Assembly: GCA_905236805.1 (NCBI GenBank) | Contig: CAJOPH010000025.1 | Coordinates: forward strand, 1 to 52,420 | Length of the DNA: 52,420 nucleotides | Source: an uncultured Eubacterium sp. | Lineage (GTDB): Bacteria > Bacillota > Clostridia > Lachnospirales > Lachnospiraceae | Direction: 5' to 3' | Shown here: piece after piece, positions 39,347 through 48,820 of the stretch | Layout: every line of letters begins with the position of its first letter | Numbering within the stretch: the stretch's first letter is position 1 | Notes under the pieces: generated by a model | Databases searched by the model: none | What the model was told of the DNA's origin: nothing | The model's input: the letters and a program-made list of their open reading frames with translations, nothing else | Made by a program: the position numbers and the translations under genes

Positions 39347-41550
39347 AAAAAACATGTGAAAAAATTAACAAACCCGAACTGCTATGCCCCGCCGGAAACA
39401 TGGAGATATTTGAGTCTTTGATAGATGCCGGGGCAGATGCCATATATGGTGGGGCCCAAAGGTTTTCCGCCAGGGGAAGGGCAAGGAATTTTTCGGAAGA
39501 TGAGCTCTTAAGGGCGATAGATATCTCCCATATCCACGGAAAGAGATTTTACCTGGCGCTAAATACTTTGGTAAGGGATGATGAATTCAAGGATCTGTAT
39601 TATATTTTACTACCCTTATATGAAGAGGGATTAGATGCCGTAATAGTCCAGGATCTGGGGGTATTTTCCTTCATCAAGGATCACTTCCCAAACCTTCCCC
39701 TTCATGCCAGCACGCAGATAAGCGCATATGGGCACCATGGCTTTTCTCTCCTTGGGCAAATGGGTTTTGACAGGGCAGTGCTTCCAAGGGAGCTTTCATT
39801 GTCACAGATAACAAAGATCCATGATAATTGCGATATAAACCTGGAGTGTTTTATTCATGGGGCCTTGTGCTTTTGTTATTCGGGGCAGTGCATGATGAGC
39901 AGCATGATAGGAGGTAGGAGCGCAAACAGGGGAACTTGCGCGCAAAGCTGCAGGAAGCAATACGGTATATATGAAAATGGAAAAAAAACGGCAAAAGGAT
40001 ATCCCTTAAGCCCCAAGGATCTGTGCACCGTAAAGACCATAAATAGCCTTATCGAAATAGGGGTAACATCTTTCAAAATAGAAGGAAGGATGAAGGATAA
40101 GGATTATGTGGAAGGTACTGCCGGAATATACAGGGAAATAATAGACAGGGCAGGGGAATTATCCCAGAGGCAATTAAACGAAAAAATAAAAGAGCTTAAA
40201 CAATACGGAAACAGGTCGGGATTCACCAATGGATATCAGCTGGGGAAAACAGACAGGTCCATGATATCATTTAACAGCCCGTCAATACAAAAAGAGAAAA
40301 TAAAGACCGAAGGTTACGCGAAAAAGAAGGTGCCCATATATGTGGAATTGGAAATAAAAGAGGAAAAGCCCATCTTTGCGAAGGTAAAAAATGGTGGGAC
40401 AAAGCTTTCTTTTGCCGTAGGAAGGGCAGAAAAAGCCAGGGAAAACCCAACTGAAAAAAAGACCATTGAAAAGCATCTTAAAAAAACCAAAAACACTGAA
40501 TACGATATAATTCCCGATATAAAAATGGATGAAGGGATCTTCGTCCCCTTAGGCGAAATAAACAGGTTAAAAAGAGACATAATAGAAGGGGTAAGGGATA
40601 AGACTTTATCCGGATTCAAAAGGAAACACAAGGAAAATAATCCGGAAGATTTTTTTGAAGATTTTTTCGTAGATTCTTTTGAAAAAATCCCCGAAAAGGC
40701 CGTAAACACAAAGATTTGTGATAAGCTTTTTGTGACGGTTTCAAACCATGGGCAGTTAAGCTATTGCCTAGGCAGGGAAGAGCCCTCATACGTGGGGCTT
40801 GACTGCCATTATTTTCCCATGGATGATAAACTAAAGGAAATAACAGGACAAATAAGAGAAAAAGGAAAAAAGCCCGTATACCTTCTTCCCGTGGTCTTTA
40901 GGGATGACTTTTCGGAAGAATTTGAGAGGGATTTTCATTACGTAAGGGAGGCGGGGTTTAGTGCATATATGGTAAGGGCTTTTGATGAGATTGGTTTTTT
41001 AAGGAAAATGGAAGAAAGAGCCCCCGTATGGTGTGATGCCAATATCTATACCTTTAATACCCTCTCGGAAAGATTCCTTGATGAATGCGGGATATCTTGT
41101 GACTGCGTTCCCTTGGAATTAAATGAAAGGCAGCTTACCCAAAGAAAAATGACTAAAAGCATGGTCATGGTATATGGATATACCCCCCTTATGCTAACGG
41201 CGCAGTGCCTTTTAAAAAACACAAAGGGAAGGTGCCGGAAGGATGGGAATAAAGGTAGGAATAAAGGTGAGAATTTTTTCCTTGAAGATGAAAGAAAAAA
41301 GAGGTTTAGGGTAGGTAAGCTTTGTGACATATGCGCCAACAGGATATACAACTGTGTGCCTGTTTCCCTGTTTGGGGTGGCAGATAAGGTAATGGATATG
41401 AAGCCTTGTATCCTGAGGATGGATTTTGTTTTTGAGGATGATGATGAAATGGATATGGTTTTTGACTTGTATGTAAATAGCTTCCAAAAAATGAAGGCAA
41501 AAAAACCCGTTTTTGACTTTACCTACGGGCATTTTAGAAGAGGGGTGTAG
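39343..41550 (+). CDS. U32 family peptidase (RlhA/YhbU-type)
   Basis: ELLCPAGNMEIFESLIDAGADAIYGGAQRFSARGRARNF, CFIHGALCFCYSGQCMMSSMIGGRSANRGTCAQSCRKQY. Confidence 0.93.
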   Translation: MKKTCEKINKPELLCPAGNMEIFESLIDAGADAIYGGAQRFSARGRARNFSEDELLRAIDISHIHGKRFYLALNTLVRDDEFKDLYYILLPLYEEGLDAVIVQDLGVFSFIKDHFPNLPLHASTQISAYGHHGFSLLGQMGFDRAVLPRELSLSQITKIHDNCDINLECFIHGALCFCYSGQCMMSSMIGGRSANRGTCAQSCRKQYGIYENGKKTAKGYPLSPKDLCTVKTINSLIEIGVTSFKIEGRMKDKDYVEGTAGIYREIIDRAGELSQRQLNEKIKELKQYGNRSGFTNGYQLGKTDRSMISFNSPSIQKEKIKTEGYAKKKVPIYVELEIKEEKPIFAKVKNGGTKLSFAVGRAEKARENPTEKKTIEKHLKKTKNTEYDIIPDIKMDEGIFVPLGEINRLKRDIIEGVRDKTLSGFKRKHKENNPEDFFEDFFVDSFEKIPEKAVNTKICDKLFVTVSNHGQLSYCLGREEPSYVGLDCHYFPMDDKLKEITGQIREKGKKPVYLLPVVFRDDFSEEFERDFHYVREAGFSAYMVRAFDEIGFLRKMEERAPVWCDANIYTFNTLSERFLDECGISCDCVPLELNERQLTQRKMTKSMVMVYGYTPLMLTAQCLLKNTKGRCRKDGNKGRNKGENFFLEDERKKRFRVGKLCDICANRIYNCVPVSLFGVADKVMDMKPCILRMDFVFEDDDEMDMVFDLYVNSFQKMKAKKPVFDFTYGHFRRGV

Positions 41551-42863
41551 TGATGGTCACTGTGACTTTGGAGGTATCTAAATACCTGATGCTGATACTT
41601 TTTGCCATATACACATTTAGGTCCTATGCTTCCCTTTCTCATGGCTCTAAGGAGGAAAGGAGGAGAAGGGCAACCATCGCCCAGAGGATAATAATCTTTT
41701 TGTTTATCTTCATTGGCTTTCTTGATCTTTATGTTTATACCGGGGATATCGGGGTGGTTTTTTTTATGGTGACAGAGGTCTTGGTCATGATTTTTTTCAT
41801 GTTGGGATTTTGGATACTTTACCCCAATGCGCCCGGTCTTCTCATAAACCATATGGTATTATTTCTTTCGGTGGGATTGCTTATGCTCGAGAGGCTTGAT
41901 TTTTCTTTGGCCGTAAGGCAGCTCATTTTTACATTTTTTTCATCCGTGGTATCGCTGGCCGTGCCCTTCTTTATAAAAAAGTTTCATATCTGGAACCGTC
42001 TTACATTTATTTACCTTTTGGCGGGTCTTGGGGGGCTTTTCCTTGTGATATCTACCGGGGCTACCAGTTACGGGGCAAAGCTTTCCCTGTCGATAGGGGG
42101 GATTTTGTCCATACAGCCTTCGGAGTTTGTTAAGATTATTTTCGTTTTTCTTATAGCATCCATGCTTTCCAAAGACACCTCATTTAAGAATGTAGTGGTA
42201 ACTACCCTGGCAGCAGTGCTCCATGTGGGCGTTTTGGTGGTCTCCAAGGATCTGGGGGCTGCCCTTATCTTTTTTGTGGTATATATAGCGATGCTTTATG
42301 TGGCAACGAAAAACCCCGGCTATGCCATTTTGGGTCTGGGAGTAGGCGTTATGGGGGCTTTGGCAGGATACAGGCTTTTCGCCCATGTAAGAACCAGGAT
42401 AATCGCCTGGAAAAATCCCTTTGATCCTTCCATAGTGGAGGGTGCGGGATGGCAGGTGGCACAGTCTTTATTTGCCATCTGTTCGGGAGGATGGTTTGGG
42501 ACGGGGCTTTTTTTGGGGTATCCTTCGTCCATTCCGGTGGTGGAAGAGGACTTTATCTTTGCCGCGATAGCAGAAGAGCTTGGGGGATTGTTTTCGATTT
42601 TTTTGATACTCATCTGCATATCCTGCTTCCTTTTGATATTAAATATCGCCATGCAGATAAAAGATCCCTTCTATAAGCTGGTCGCGTTGGGCCTTGGAAC
42701 CTGTTACATGATCCAGGTGTTTCTCATGATAGGGGGCGTTATAAAATTCATCCCCTCCACTGGGATCACCCTTCCTTTCGTAAGCTATGGAGGGTCGTCC
42801 CTTCTTAGCAGCTTCATACTCTTTAGCATCATACTGGGGATGTATACCACACAAAAAAAGTAA
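41550..42863 (+). CDS. FtsW/RodA/SpoVE family SEDS glycosyltransferase
   Basis: LSIGGILSIQPSEFVKIIFVFLIASML, GAALIFFVVYIAMLYVATKN, GTGLFLGYPSSIPVVEEDFIFAAIAEELGG, PSTGITLPFVSYGGSSLLSSF. Confidence 0.93.
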   Translation: MMVTVTLEVSKYLMLILFAIYTFRSYASLSHGSKEERRRRATIAQRIIIFLFIFIGFLDLYVYTGDIGVVFFMVTEVLVMIFFMLGFWILYPNAPGLLINHMVLFLSVGLLMLERLDFSLAVRQLIFTFFSSVVSLAVPFFIKKFHIWNRLTFIYLLAGLGGLFLVISTGATSYGAKLSLSIGGILSIQPSEFVKIIFVFLIASMLSKDTSFKNVVVTTLAAVLHVGVLVVSKDLGAALIFFVVYIAMLYVATKNPGYAILGLGVGVMGALAGYRLFAHVRTRIIAWKNPFDPSIVEGAGWQVAQSLFAICSGGWFGTGLFLGYPSSIPVVEEDFIFAAIAEELGGLFSIFLILICISCFLLILNIAMQIKDPFYKLVALGLGTCYMIQVFLMIGGVIKFIPSTGITLPFVSYGGSSLLSSFILFSIILGMYTTQKK

Positions 42864-42896
42864 GGAACGTTCTATAGTTCCTAACCACGGCAACGG

Positions 42897-42925
42897 TTGA
42901 CATAAAATGAAAATTGATCTATAAT
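42897..42925 (+). promoter_or_regulatory. Perfect-consensus sigma-A promoter upstream of the PBP gene
   Basis: TTGACA (42897-42902), 17 bp, TATAAT (42920-42925). Confidence 0.85.
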
Positions 42926-42946
42926 TTCGTATATGGGTATTTTGAT

Positions 42947-44464
42947 ATGGCTATTTTAAGGGTTGGGAAGAAAAAGCATAAGGAGACGGGGTTTGACGCC
43001 CCTGACATGATAGACCTTAACGATGGATACGAAAGTCCAAAGAAAAAGGCAAAAAGGGAAAGAAACCGCGAATATGCCGTGGTTACTTATTTTTTCCTTT
43101 TTCTTTTCGTGGCACTGATAGGTTATTTTGGATGGATCCTTTTCGCGAGGGCCGAAACCATCATAAACAGTTCCTATAACAAACGCTCCGAAATCTACGC
43201 CCAAAGGGTTCAAAGGGGGAGCATACTTTCTTCCGACGGGGAGGTTTTGGCCTATTCCAAAGAAGATGATGATGGTGGGGAAGATAGGATCTACCCATAT
43301 GGTGAAGTGTTTGCCCATGCGGTGGGATATGACATAAAGGGAGGAGCAGGGCTCGAAGATGAGGCCAATTTCTACCTCCTTAGGTCCCATACCTTTATCA
43401 CATCCTACCTGGCGAATGAAGTGACCGGGAACAAGAACATAGGGGATAATGTAATAACCACCTTGGACGCCGGGGTACAGGAGGCTGCGTATGAGGCCAT
43501 AGGCGACTATAGGGGGGCGGTGGTGGTGATACAGCCTTCCACCGGTAAGATTATTGCGATGGCGTCAAAGCCGTCCTTTGACCCCAATACCTTGGAGTCG
43601 GACTGGGATGACATAGTGGGGGATGATGAAGGAGATTCTCCCCTTCTGAACAGGGCATCTCAAGGTCTTTATCCCCCGGGATCTACTTTCAAGATATTTG
43701 CCGCCTTGGAGTATTTCAATGAAAAATCTACCGGGGAAAGCTTTTCATATTATTGCACAAGTTCCATCACAAAGGGGGACTCTACCATACATTGTTACGC
43801 GAATGCCTCCCATGGGGAGCTTTCCCTAAAGAAGGCTTTTGCCAAGTCGTGCAACTGTGCGTTCGCGTCATTGGGATATGAAATAGATCTACCCTCGTAC
43901 AGAAAGCTGGTGGAAAAAGCTCTCTTTAATGACAGTCTTCCCGTGTCCTTTGCATATAGCAAAAGCTCCTTTTCCATGCCGGACGACCCTTCCGATGAAG
44001 AGCTGATGCAGACCGTGATAGGGCAGGGTAATACCCTGGTCACCCCTCTTCATATGGCTCTGGTGGTATCTGCCATAGACAACAAGGGTGTGCTTAGGTA
44101 TCCTTACATGATAGATAAGATTGAGAGCAGCTCCGGTGGAGAGGTAGAGACATTTGAGCAAAAGGACAAGAAAAGGCTCTTTTCAAAAAAAAGCTCCAAA
44201 ACTCTCAGGGAGTACATGAGGTATACCGTAACTGACGGGACCGCAAAAGACCTTAATGTCTCTTCCTACAAGGCTTACGGAAAGACCGGGTCTGCCGAGT
44301 ATTCAGACACGTTGGACCTTACCCATTCGTGGTTTGTGGGTTTTGCCAAAAAGGACGGATATGAGGATATCGCGATAGCCGTCATAGTGGAAAAGTCGGG
44401 ATCCGGGAGTAAGTACGCCGTGCCTGTGGCAAAAAAAGTATTTGATGAATATTTCAGCAAATGA
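42947..44464 (+). CDS. Penicillin-binding protein (transpeptidase)
   Basis: LLNRASQGLYPPGSTFKIFAALEYF (SxxK), SCNCAFASLG, AYGKTGSAEYSD (KTG). The listed ATG at 42914 lies inside the promoter; ATG 42947 preferred. Confidence 0.92.
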   Translation: MAILRVGKKKHKETGFDAPDMIDLNDGYESPKKKAKRERNREYAVVTYFFLFLFVALIGYFGWILFARAETIINSSYNKRSEIYAQRVQRGSILSSDGEVLAYSKEDDDGGEDRIYPYGEVFAHAVGYDIKGGAGLEDEANFYLLRSHTFITSYLANEVTGNKNIGDNVITTLDAGVQEAAYEAIGDYRGAVVVIQPSTGKIIAMASKPSFDPNTLESDWDDIVGDDEGDSPLLNRASQGLYPPGSTFKIFAALEYFNEKSTGESFSYYCTSSITKGDSTIHCYANASHGELSLKKAFAKSCNCAFASLGYEIDLPSYRKLVEKALFNDSLPVSFAYSKSSFSMPDDPSDEELMQTVIGQGNTLVTPLHMALVVSAIDNKGVLRYPYMIDKIESSSGGEVETFEQKDKKRLFSKKSSKTLREYMRYTVTDGTAKDLNVSSYKAYGKTGSAEYSDTLDLTHSWFVGFAKKDGYEDIAIAVIVEKSGSGSKYAVPVAKKVFDEYFSK

Positions 44465-44467
44465 AAA

Positions 44468-45403
44468 ATGTTATTTTTATCGATTCTTAAAATAGTAGGA
44501 ATAGTATTACTGTGCCTTTTGGGGTTTTTTGTCCTTGTGGCGGCGTTGGTTTTGTTTGTGCCCGTAAGGTTTTATGCGGATATGGAAAACCATGACCATA
44601 TGTCGGCAAGGGCGGGGGGCTCTTTTCTTCTTTTTGTCATAAGGTTTAGGGCAGAATATGAAAAAGACAGGCCAAAAATAGTATTTAGGATATTCGGTAT
44701 ACCTGTATTTGACAGCTCGAAGAAAAAGAAAAAAAAGAAAGATGCTACAGATAAGAATGAAAATACAGATAATGATATAGATAGGAATGAAAATATAGAT
44801 AATGATATAGATAGTAATATAGACAATAACGAAGATGAAAATAATGATAATAAGGAAAAGTCCCCGGAAGGGACAAATGACAGGGAGGCTGTAATAAGAA
44901 CCGAAGATCTTGGGGAAGATATGCCCCAAAAAGAAAAAGAGCCCCCGGAAGCATCCGAAAAAAAAGCCGAAAGAAAAAAAAGAGACAAAAAAAAGAATAA
45001 GCATAGGGAGAAAAATAAGGGTAAAAATAAGGAGAAAAATAAGAAAAAAAATAAAAAGGGCGTTATTTTCGGATTGGAGTCTGATGAGCTAAAGGAGGTT
45101 ATATCTTTTCTTTTGGGACAGGTAAAGGATCTTCTTTCAAGGATACATTTTAAGAAGCTTAAGGGAAATGCGTCGTTTTCATTGCAATCTCCGGACAGTA
45201 CGGGGCGTTTGGTGGGATTTATGTCCCTTCTTCCCTTTATGTATTCAAAAAAGCTCTTTCTTTATCCTGATTTTACCTCGGATAGGATGTATTTTGATGG
45301 CGAAATCAGCATGAAGGGGCATCTTAGGCTGATAGGAATACTTGTCATTGCGATAAGGGTAATAAGAAACAAAACGATAAAGAAGGCATTGAGAAATTTA
45401 TGA
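44468..45403 (+). CDS. DUF2953 (YtfI-like) membrane protein with low-complexity linker
   Basis: N-terminal TM, Asn/Asp- and Lys-rich linker, C-terminal DUF2953-like segment; immediately upstream of ytfJ-like gene. Confidence 0.75.
   Translation: MLFLSILKIVGIVLLCLLGFFVLVAALVLFVPVRFYADMENHDHMSARAGGSFLLFVIRFRAEYEKDRPKIVFRIFGIPVFDSSKKKKKKKDATDKNENTDNDIDRNENIDNDIDSNIDNNEDENNDNKEKSPEGTNDREAVIRTEDLGEDMPQKEKEPPEASEKKAERKKRDKKKNKHREKNKGKNKEKNKKKNKKGVIFGLESDELKEVISFLLGQVKDLLSRIHFKKLKGNASFSLQSPDSTGRLVGFMSLLPFMYSKKLFLYPDFTSDRMYFDGEISMKGHLRLIGILVIAIRVIRNKTIKKALRNL
44755..44814 (+). repeat. 30-bp tandem repeat, 2 full copies plus partial
   Basis: gaatgaaaatacagataatgatatagatag / gaatgaaaatatagataatgatatagatag. 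Confidence 0.85.
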
Positions 45404-45445
45404 TATCATATGGAATACGCGTAATATTTTAGGAGGATTTTAATT

Positions 45446-45865
45446 ATGGCGAACAATGATTTTAAGGCTACCGTAGAGTCTTTGTTTTCAGGGATGGATA
45501 CCTTCATTAACACCAAGACCGTGGTGGGAGAGCCCATAAACGTAGGCGATGATACGCTCATACTCCCCCTGGTGGAGGTAACCTTTGGTGTGGGGGCAGG
45601 TGCATTCGGGGGAGAAAAGGGGAATAACGCCGGTGGAGGATTGGGCGGAAAGATGTCCCCAAACAGCGTCCTTGTCGTAAAGGGAGACAAGGTAAAGCTT
45701 GTCAATATAAAGAACCAGGATGGTATCACCAAGGTATTGGATCTTTTGCCAGAGGTGGTGGACAAGATTTCCGGCAAGGTCAAAAATAAAAATGGCGAAA
45801 AGGACCTATCCAAAGAGGAGATTACGGAAATAATAGAAGATAATATCAAAGAGTCGGATGACTGA
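45446..45865 (+). CDS. ytfJ: GerW/YtfJ family sporulation protein
   Basis: ESLFSGMDTFINTKTVVGEPINVGDDTLILPLVEVTFGVGAGAFGG...GGGLGGKMSPNSVLVVKGDKVKLV. Confidence 0.93.
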   Translation: MANNDFKATVESLFSGMDTFINTKTVVGEPINVGDDTLILPLVEVTFGVGAGAFGGEKGNNAGGGLGGKMSPNSVLVVKGDKVKLVNIKNQDGITKVLDLLPEVVDKISGKVKNKNGEKDLSKEEITEIIEDNIKESDD

Positions 45866-45906
45866 TCAGATTTATAGTGAACCTTACGAGTCGTGGCGTC
45901 GGAGAC

Positions 45907-45939
45907 GAAAAAACAGCCAAGGGCAAAGCCTTTGGCTGT
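45907..45939 (-). terminator. Intrinsic terminator for rpmB (minus strand)
   Basis: ACAGCCAAGGGCAAAGCCTTTGGCTGT, followed by a T-run on the minus strand (45907-45912 read in reverse). Confidence 0.7.
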
Positions 45940-45982
45940 CGGTTTTCGTGCTTTTTGTGCAAACCCCAGTGAAAAGGCAGCC

Positions 45983-46168
45983 TTAAGCCCTTTCGACTTT
46001 TCCGGACTTGAGGCAGCTGGTGCACACGTGCATCTTACGCCTGTTGGTTCCATCGGGGACGCGTACCGTCTTTATGTTTGCATGCCACATCTTGTTGGAA
46101 CGCCTGTGGGAGTGGCTCACCTTCTTCCCGAAATGGACTCCTTTGCCGCAAATCTCGCATTTTGCCAT
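45983..46168 (-). CDS. rpmB: 50S ribosomal protein L28 (Cys4 type)
   Basis: MAKCEICGKGVHFGKKVSHSHRRSNKMWHANIKTVRV...CTSCLKSGKVERA; upstream in-frame codons trimmed. Confidence 0.96.
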   Translation of the reverse strand: MAKCEICGKGVHFGKKVSHSHRRSNKMWHANIKTVRVPDGTNRRKMHVCTSCLKSGKVERA

Positions 46169-46250
46169 TGTTACCACCTCCTTACTCAAACAGCCTGCGC
46201 ATGGTGCCGCGCCGGGCTGGAATTTCCTTGTGAAAAATCACAACTTCACT

Positions 46251-46279
46251 ATTCTATCACAATGGAGGATAAAAATCAA
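46251..46279 (-). promoter_or_regulatory. Promoter for rpmB (minus strand)
   Basis: On minus strand TTGATT, 17 bp, TAGAAT. Confidence 0.65.
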
Positions 46280-46410
46280 CTAAAATTTTACTTTTTCTTA
46301 CAAAACATCTTTATTTTTTCACGAAATCATAGTATAATGGTACGGATGATTTTTGGTAGCTATACGCTTCGTGTGCATCAGTGTATTTCCATTTCACGTG
46401 GAGGATTTTT

Positions 46411-46767
46411 ATGAATGGTCAGATAAACAATGAGCTGGGAAAAGTGGTGATAAGCCAGGACGTCATATCCACCTATGCGGGCTCCGTGGCAGTAGAGTGC
46501 TTTGGCATCGTGGGCTTTGGAAGCATGTCCATGACTGACGGAATAGTGAAGGTACTTAAAAAAGAAAAGATTACCAGGGGCATCAGGGTGAGGGTCGATG
46601 AGGATGGGATATATCTTGACTTCCATCTGATTTTTGCCTACGGCGTCAACATAAAGACGGTGACGGATAACCTCATAGACACCGTGAAATACAAGGTGGA
46701 AGACTTCACGGGGCTCAAAATTGCCCGGATAAACATTTACGTTGACGGTGTTAGCGTGATAGATTAA
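46411..46767 (+). CDS. Asp23/Gls24 family protein
   Basis: MNGQINNELGKVVISQDVISTYAGSVAVECFGIVGFGS...GIRVRVDEDGIYLDFHLIFAYGVNI. Confidence 0.92.
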   Translation: MNGQINNELGKVVISQDVISTYAGSVAVECFGIVGFGSMSMTDGIVKVLKKEKITRGIRVRVDEDGIYLDFHLIFAYGVNIKTVTDNLIDTVKYKVEDFTGLKIARINIYVDGVSVID

Positions 46768-46780
46768 GGAGGGTTAAGCG

Positions 46781-48478
46781 TTGAGTGTAGAAAGTATAGA
46801 TGCCAAGTTGCTTTCTAAGATGTTCCTTGCGGGGGCAGCAAGCTTAGAGGCCAGAAAGGAATACATAAATGATTTAAACGTCTTCCCGGTACCGGACGGG
46901 GATACGGGGACGAACATGACCATGACCATACTTTCCGCGGTGGGGGAGGTATCGGTCTTGGAAGACCCTTCGATGAAGGAGTTGTCAAAGGCCATATCCT
47001 CAGGATCCCTAAGGGGCGCCAGGGGGAATTCCGGTGTCATTCTCTCCCAGCTTTTAAGGGGGTTTTCCCGTACGATAGCAGATACGGAAGAAATAGACAT
47101 AAATATCATGGCAGAAGCCTTTGAAAAGGCGGTGGAAACAGCGTACAAGGCTGTCATGAAGCCCATGGAAGGCACGATTCTTACCGTGGCAAGAAATATC
47201 AGCGAGAAGGCCTCGGACATGAAGGATACGGGCGTTGGATTCGAAGAGTTTTCCGGGGCTATTTTGGAAGTGGGGCAGGAAGCTTTGGACAAAACGCCCG
47301 AGCTTTTGCCTGTCCTAAAGGAGGCGGGGGTTGTGGACTCCGGCGGAGCGGGGCTTTTGGAAATACTTAAAGGCGCCCGGGACGCCCTCCTTGGGAAGGA
47401 AGTGGATTATTCAAAGCTTGAAGCAAATGAAGCTCCCCGTCCGTTAAAGATATCAAAGGAAGTTAATGACGATATTAAATTTGGCTATTGCACCGAATTT
47501 ATCATTGTCCTTGACAGGCCCCTTGATGATGATGAGATTACGGACTTTAAGGCGTTTTTGAACGGCATCGGGGACTCCATAGTGTTTGTCCCCGATGATG
47601 AGATAGTAAAGATCCACGTTCACACTAATGAGCCGGGAAATGCCATTCAGAAGGCTTTGGGCTACGGATCGCTCAGCAGGATAAAGATAGACAATATGAG
47701 GGAAGAGCACCAGGAGAGGCTCTTTAAGGATTCACTAAAGCTTGCCAGGGAACAAAAGGAAGCCGATGAAAAGGCGGCTGATAAGAAAACGGGAGAATCC
47801 TTCGCAAAAAACATGCACAAGGAAAACGGATTTGTTGCGGTATGCGCGGGAGAGGGGATGACCGAAATATTTAAGGACCTTGGGACTGACCGGGTGATAA
47901 TGGGCGGCCAGACCATGAATCCTTCTACCGATGACATAGTAAAGGCGGCGGAAAAGATAGATGCGGACAATATCTTCATCCTTCCCAACAACAAAAACAT
48001 CATCATGGCGGCAAACCAGGCAAAAGACATCATTGAAGACAAAAACGTCATCGTGATAGAGACAAAGACGATCCCGCAGGGAATAGCAGCCCTCATAAGC
48101 TTTACCCCGGACATTCCTCCCGATGATAATAAAGAAAACATGAAGGAGGCGATAGATCAGATAAGGAGCGCCCAGGTGACGTATGCGGTACGGGATACCA
48201 CCATAGAGGGAAAGTCCATAGAAAAGGATGATTACATGGCCATAGGAGATGACGGACTCCTTGCGTCGGGAAAGGATCTTGAGGATGTGGTCATCTCGAT
48301 GATAGAAAAGATGGCGGATGATGATTCGGAGATCATCAGCCTTTACTATGGGGCAGACATTGATGGAAAGGATGCGCAGACAGTATCGGAAAGGCTAAGG
48401 GAAAAATATCCCGACTGTGAAATAGAGGTAAACGATGGAGGCCAGCCCGTGTACTATTACATAGCATCGGTGGAGTGA
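46781..48478 (+). CDS. DAK2/DegV-type fatty acid kinase-like protein (FakA/YloV)
   Basis: NVFPVPDGDTGTNMTMTILSAVGEV...LRGARGNSGVILSQLLRGF...VVDSGGAGLLEILKG. TTG start. Confidence 0.93.
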   Translation: MSVESIDAKLLSKMFLAGAASLEARKEYINDLNVFPVPDGDTGTNMTMTILSAVGEVSVLEDPSMKELSKAISSGSLRGARGNSGVILSQLLRGFSRTIADTEEIDINIMAEAFEKAVETAYKAVMKPMEGTILTVARNISEKASDMKDTGVGFEEFSGAILEVGQEALDKTPELLPVLKEAGVVDSGGAGLLEILKGARDALLGKEVDYSKLEANEAPRPLKISKEVNDDIKFGYCTEFIIVLDRPLDDDEITDFKAFLNGIGDSIVFVPDDEIVKIHVHTNEPGNAIQKALGYGSLSRIKIDNMREEHQERLFKDSLKLAREQKEADEKAADKKTGESFAKNMHKENGFVAVCAGEGMTEIFKDLGTDRVIMGGQTMNPSTDDIVKAAEKIDADNIFILPNNKNIIMAANQAKDIIEDKNVIVIETKTIPQGIAALISFTPDIPPDDNKENMKEAIDQIRSAQVTYAVRDTTIEGKSIEKDDYMAIGDDGLLASGKDLEDVVISMIEKMADDDSEIISLYYGADIDGKDAQTVSERLREKYPDCEIEVNDGGQPVYYYIASVE

Positions 48479-48497
48479 TTAAAGAGGCAAAAAAAGC

Positions 48498-48526
48498 TTG
48501 ACTTTTGCCGGATAAAGTAGTATAAT
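48498..48526 (+). promoter_or_regulatory. Sigma-A promoter for rpmF
   Basis: TTGACT (48498-48503), 17 bp, TATAAT (48521-48526). Confidence 0.8.
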
Positions 48527-48565
48527 GGTGAACCGTACGTTGACCGTGAAAGGAGGTGTGACCCA

Positions 48566-48748
48566 ATGTCCATTTGTCCAAAAAACAAATCTTCCAAGGG
48601 AAGAAGGGACAAGAGAAGAGCAAACTGGAAGATGAGTGCTCCTACTCTTGTTAAGTGCAGCAAGTGCGGTGAGCTTATGGTTCCTCACAGGGTCTGCAAG
48701 AACTGTGGCTCTTACAATAAGAAGGAAATCATAGCCATGGATGCGTGA
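48566..48748 (+). CDS. rpmF: 50S ribosomal protein L32
   Basis: CPKNKSSKGRRDKRRANWKMSAPTLVKCSKCGELMVPHRVCKNCGSYN; SD aaaggaggtg. Confidence 0.95.
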   Translation: MSICPKNKSSKGRRDKRRANWKMSAPTLVKCSKCGELMVPHRVCKNCGSYNKKEIIAMDA

Positions 48749-48754
48749 TGAAAA

Positions 48755-48789
48755 CAGACCTCCGGGCGCTAAGGCGCTTGGGGGTTTTT
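48755..48789 (+). terminator. Intrinsic terminator after rpmF
   Basis: acctccgggcgctaaggcgcttggggg followed by TTTTT. Confidence 0.65.
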
Positions 48790-48820
48790 CATATGCGTCA
48801 AAAATAAACGGGATGGAATA

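Noticed and set aside
44507-45004. Minus-strand ORFs of 138-165 aa
   Set aside because: Low-complexity antisense of the Asn/Asp/Lys-rich linker of the DUF2953 gene.
45893-46414. 173-aa plus-strand ORF
   Set aside because: Antisense to rpmB (L28) and across its promoter; no family signature.
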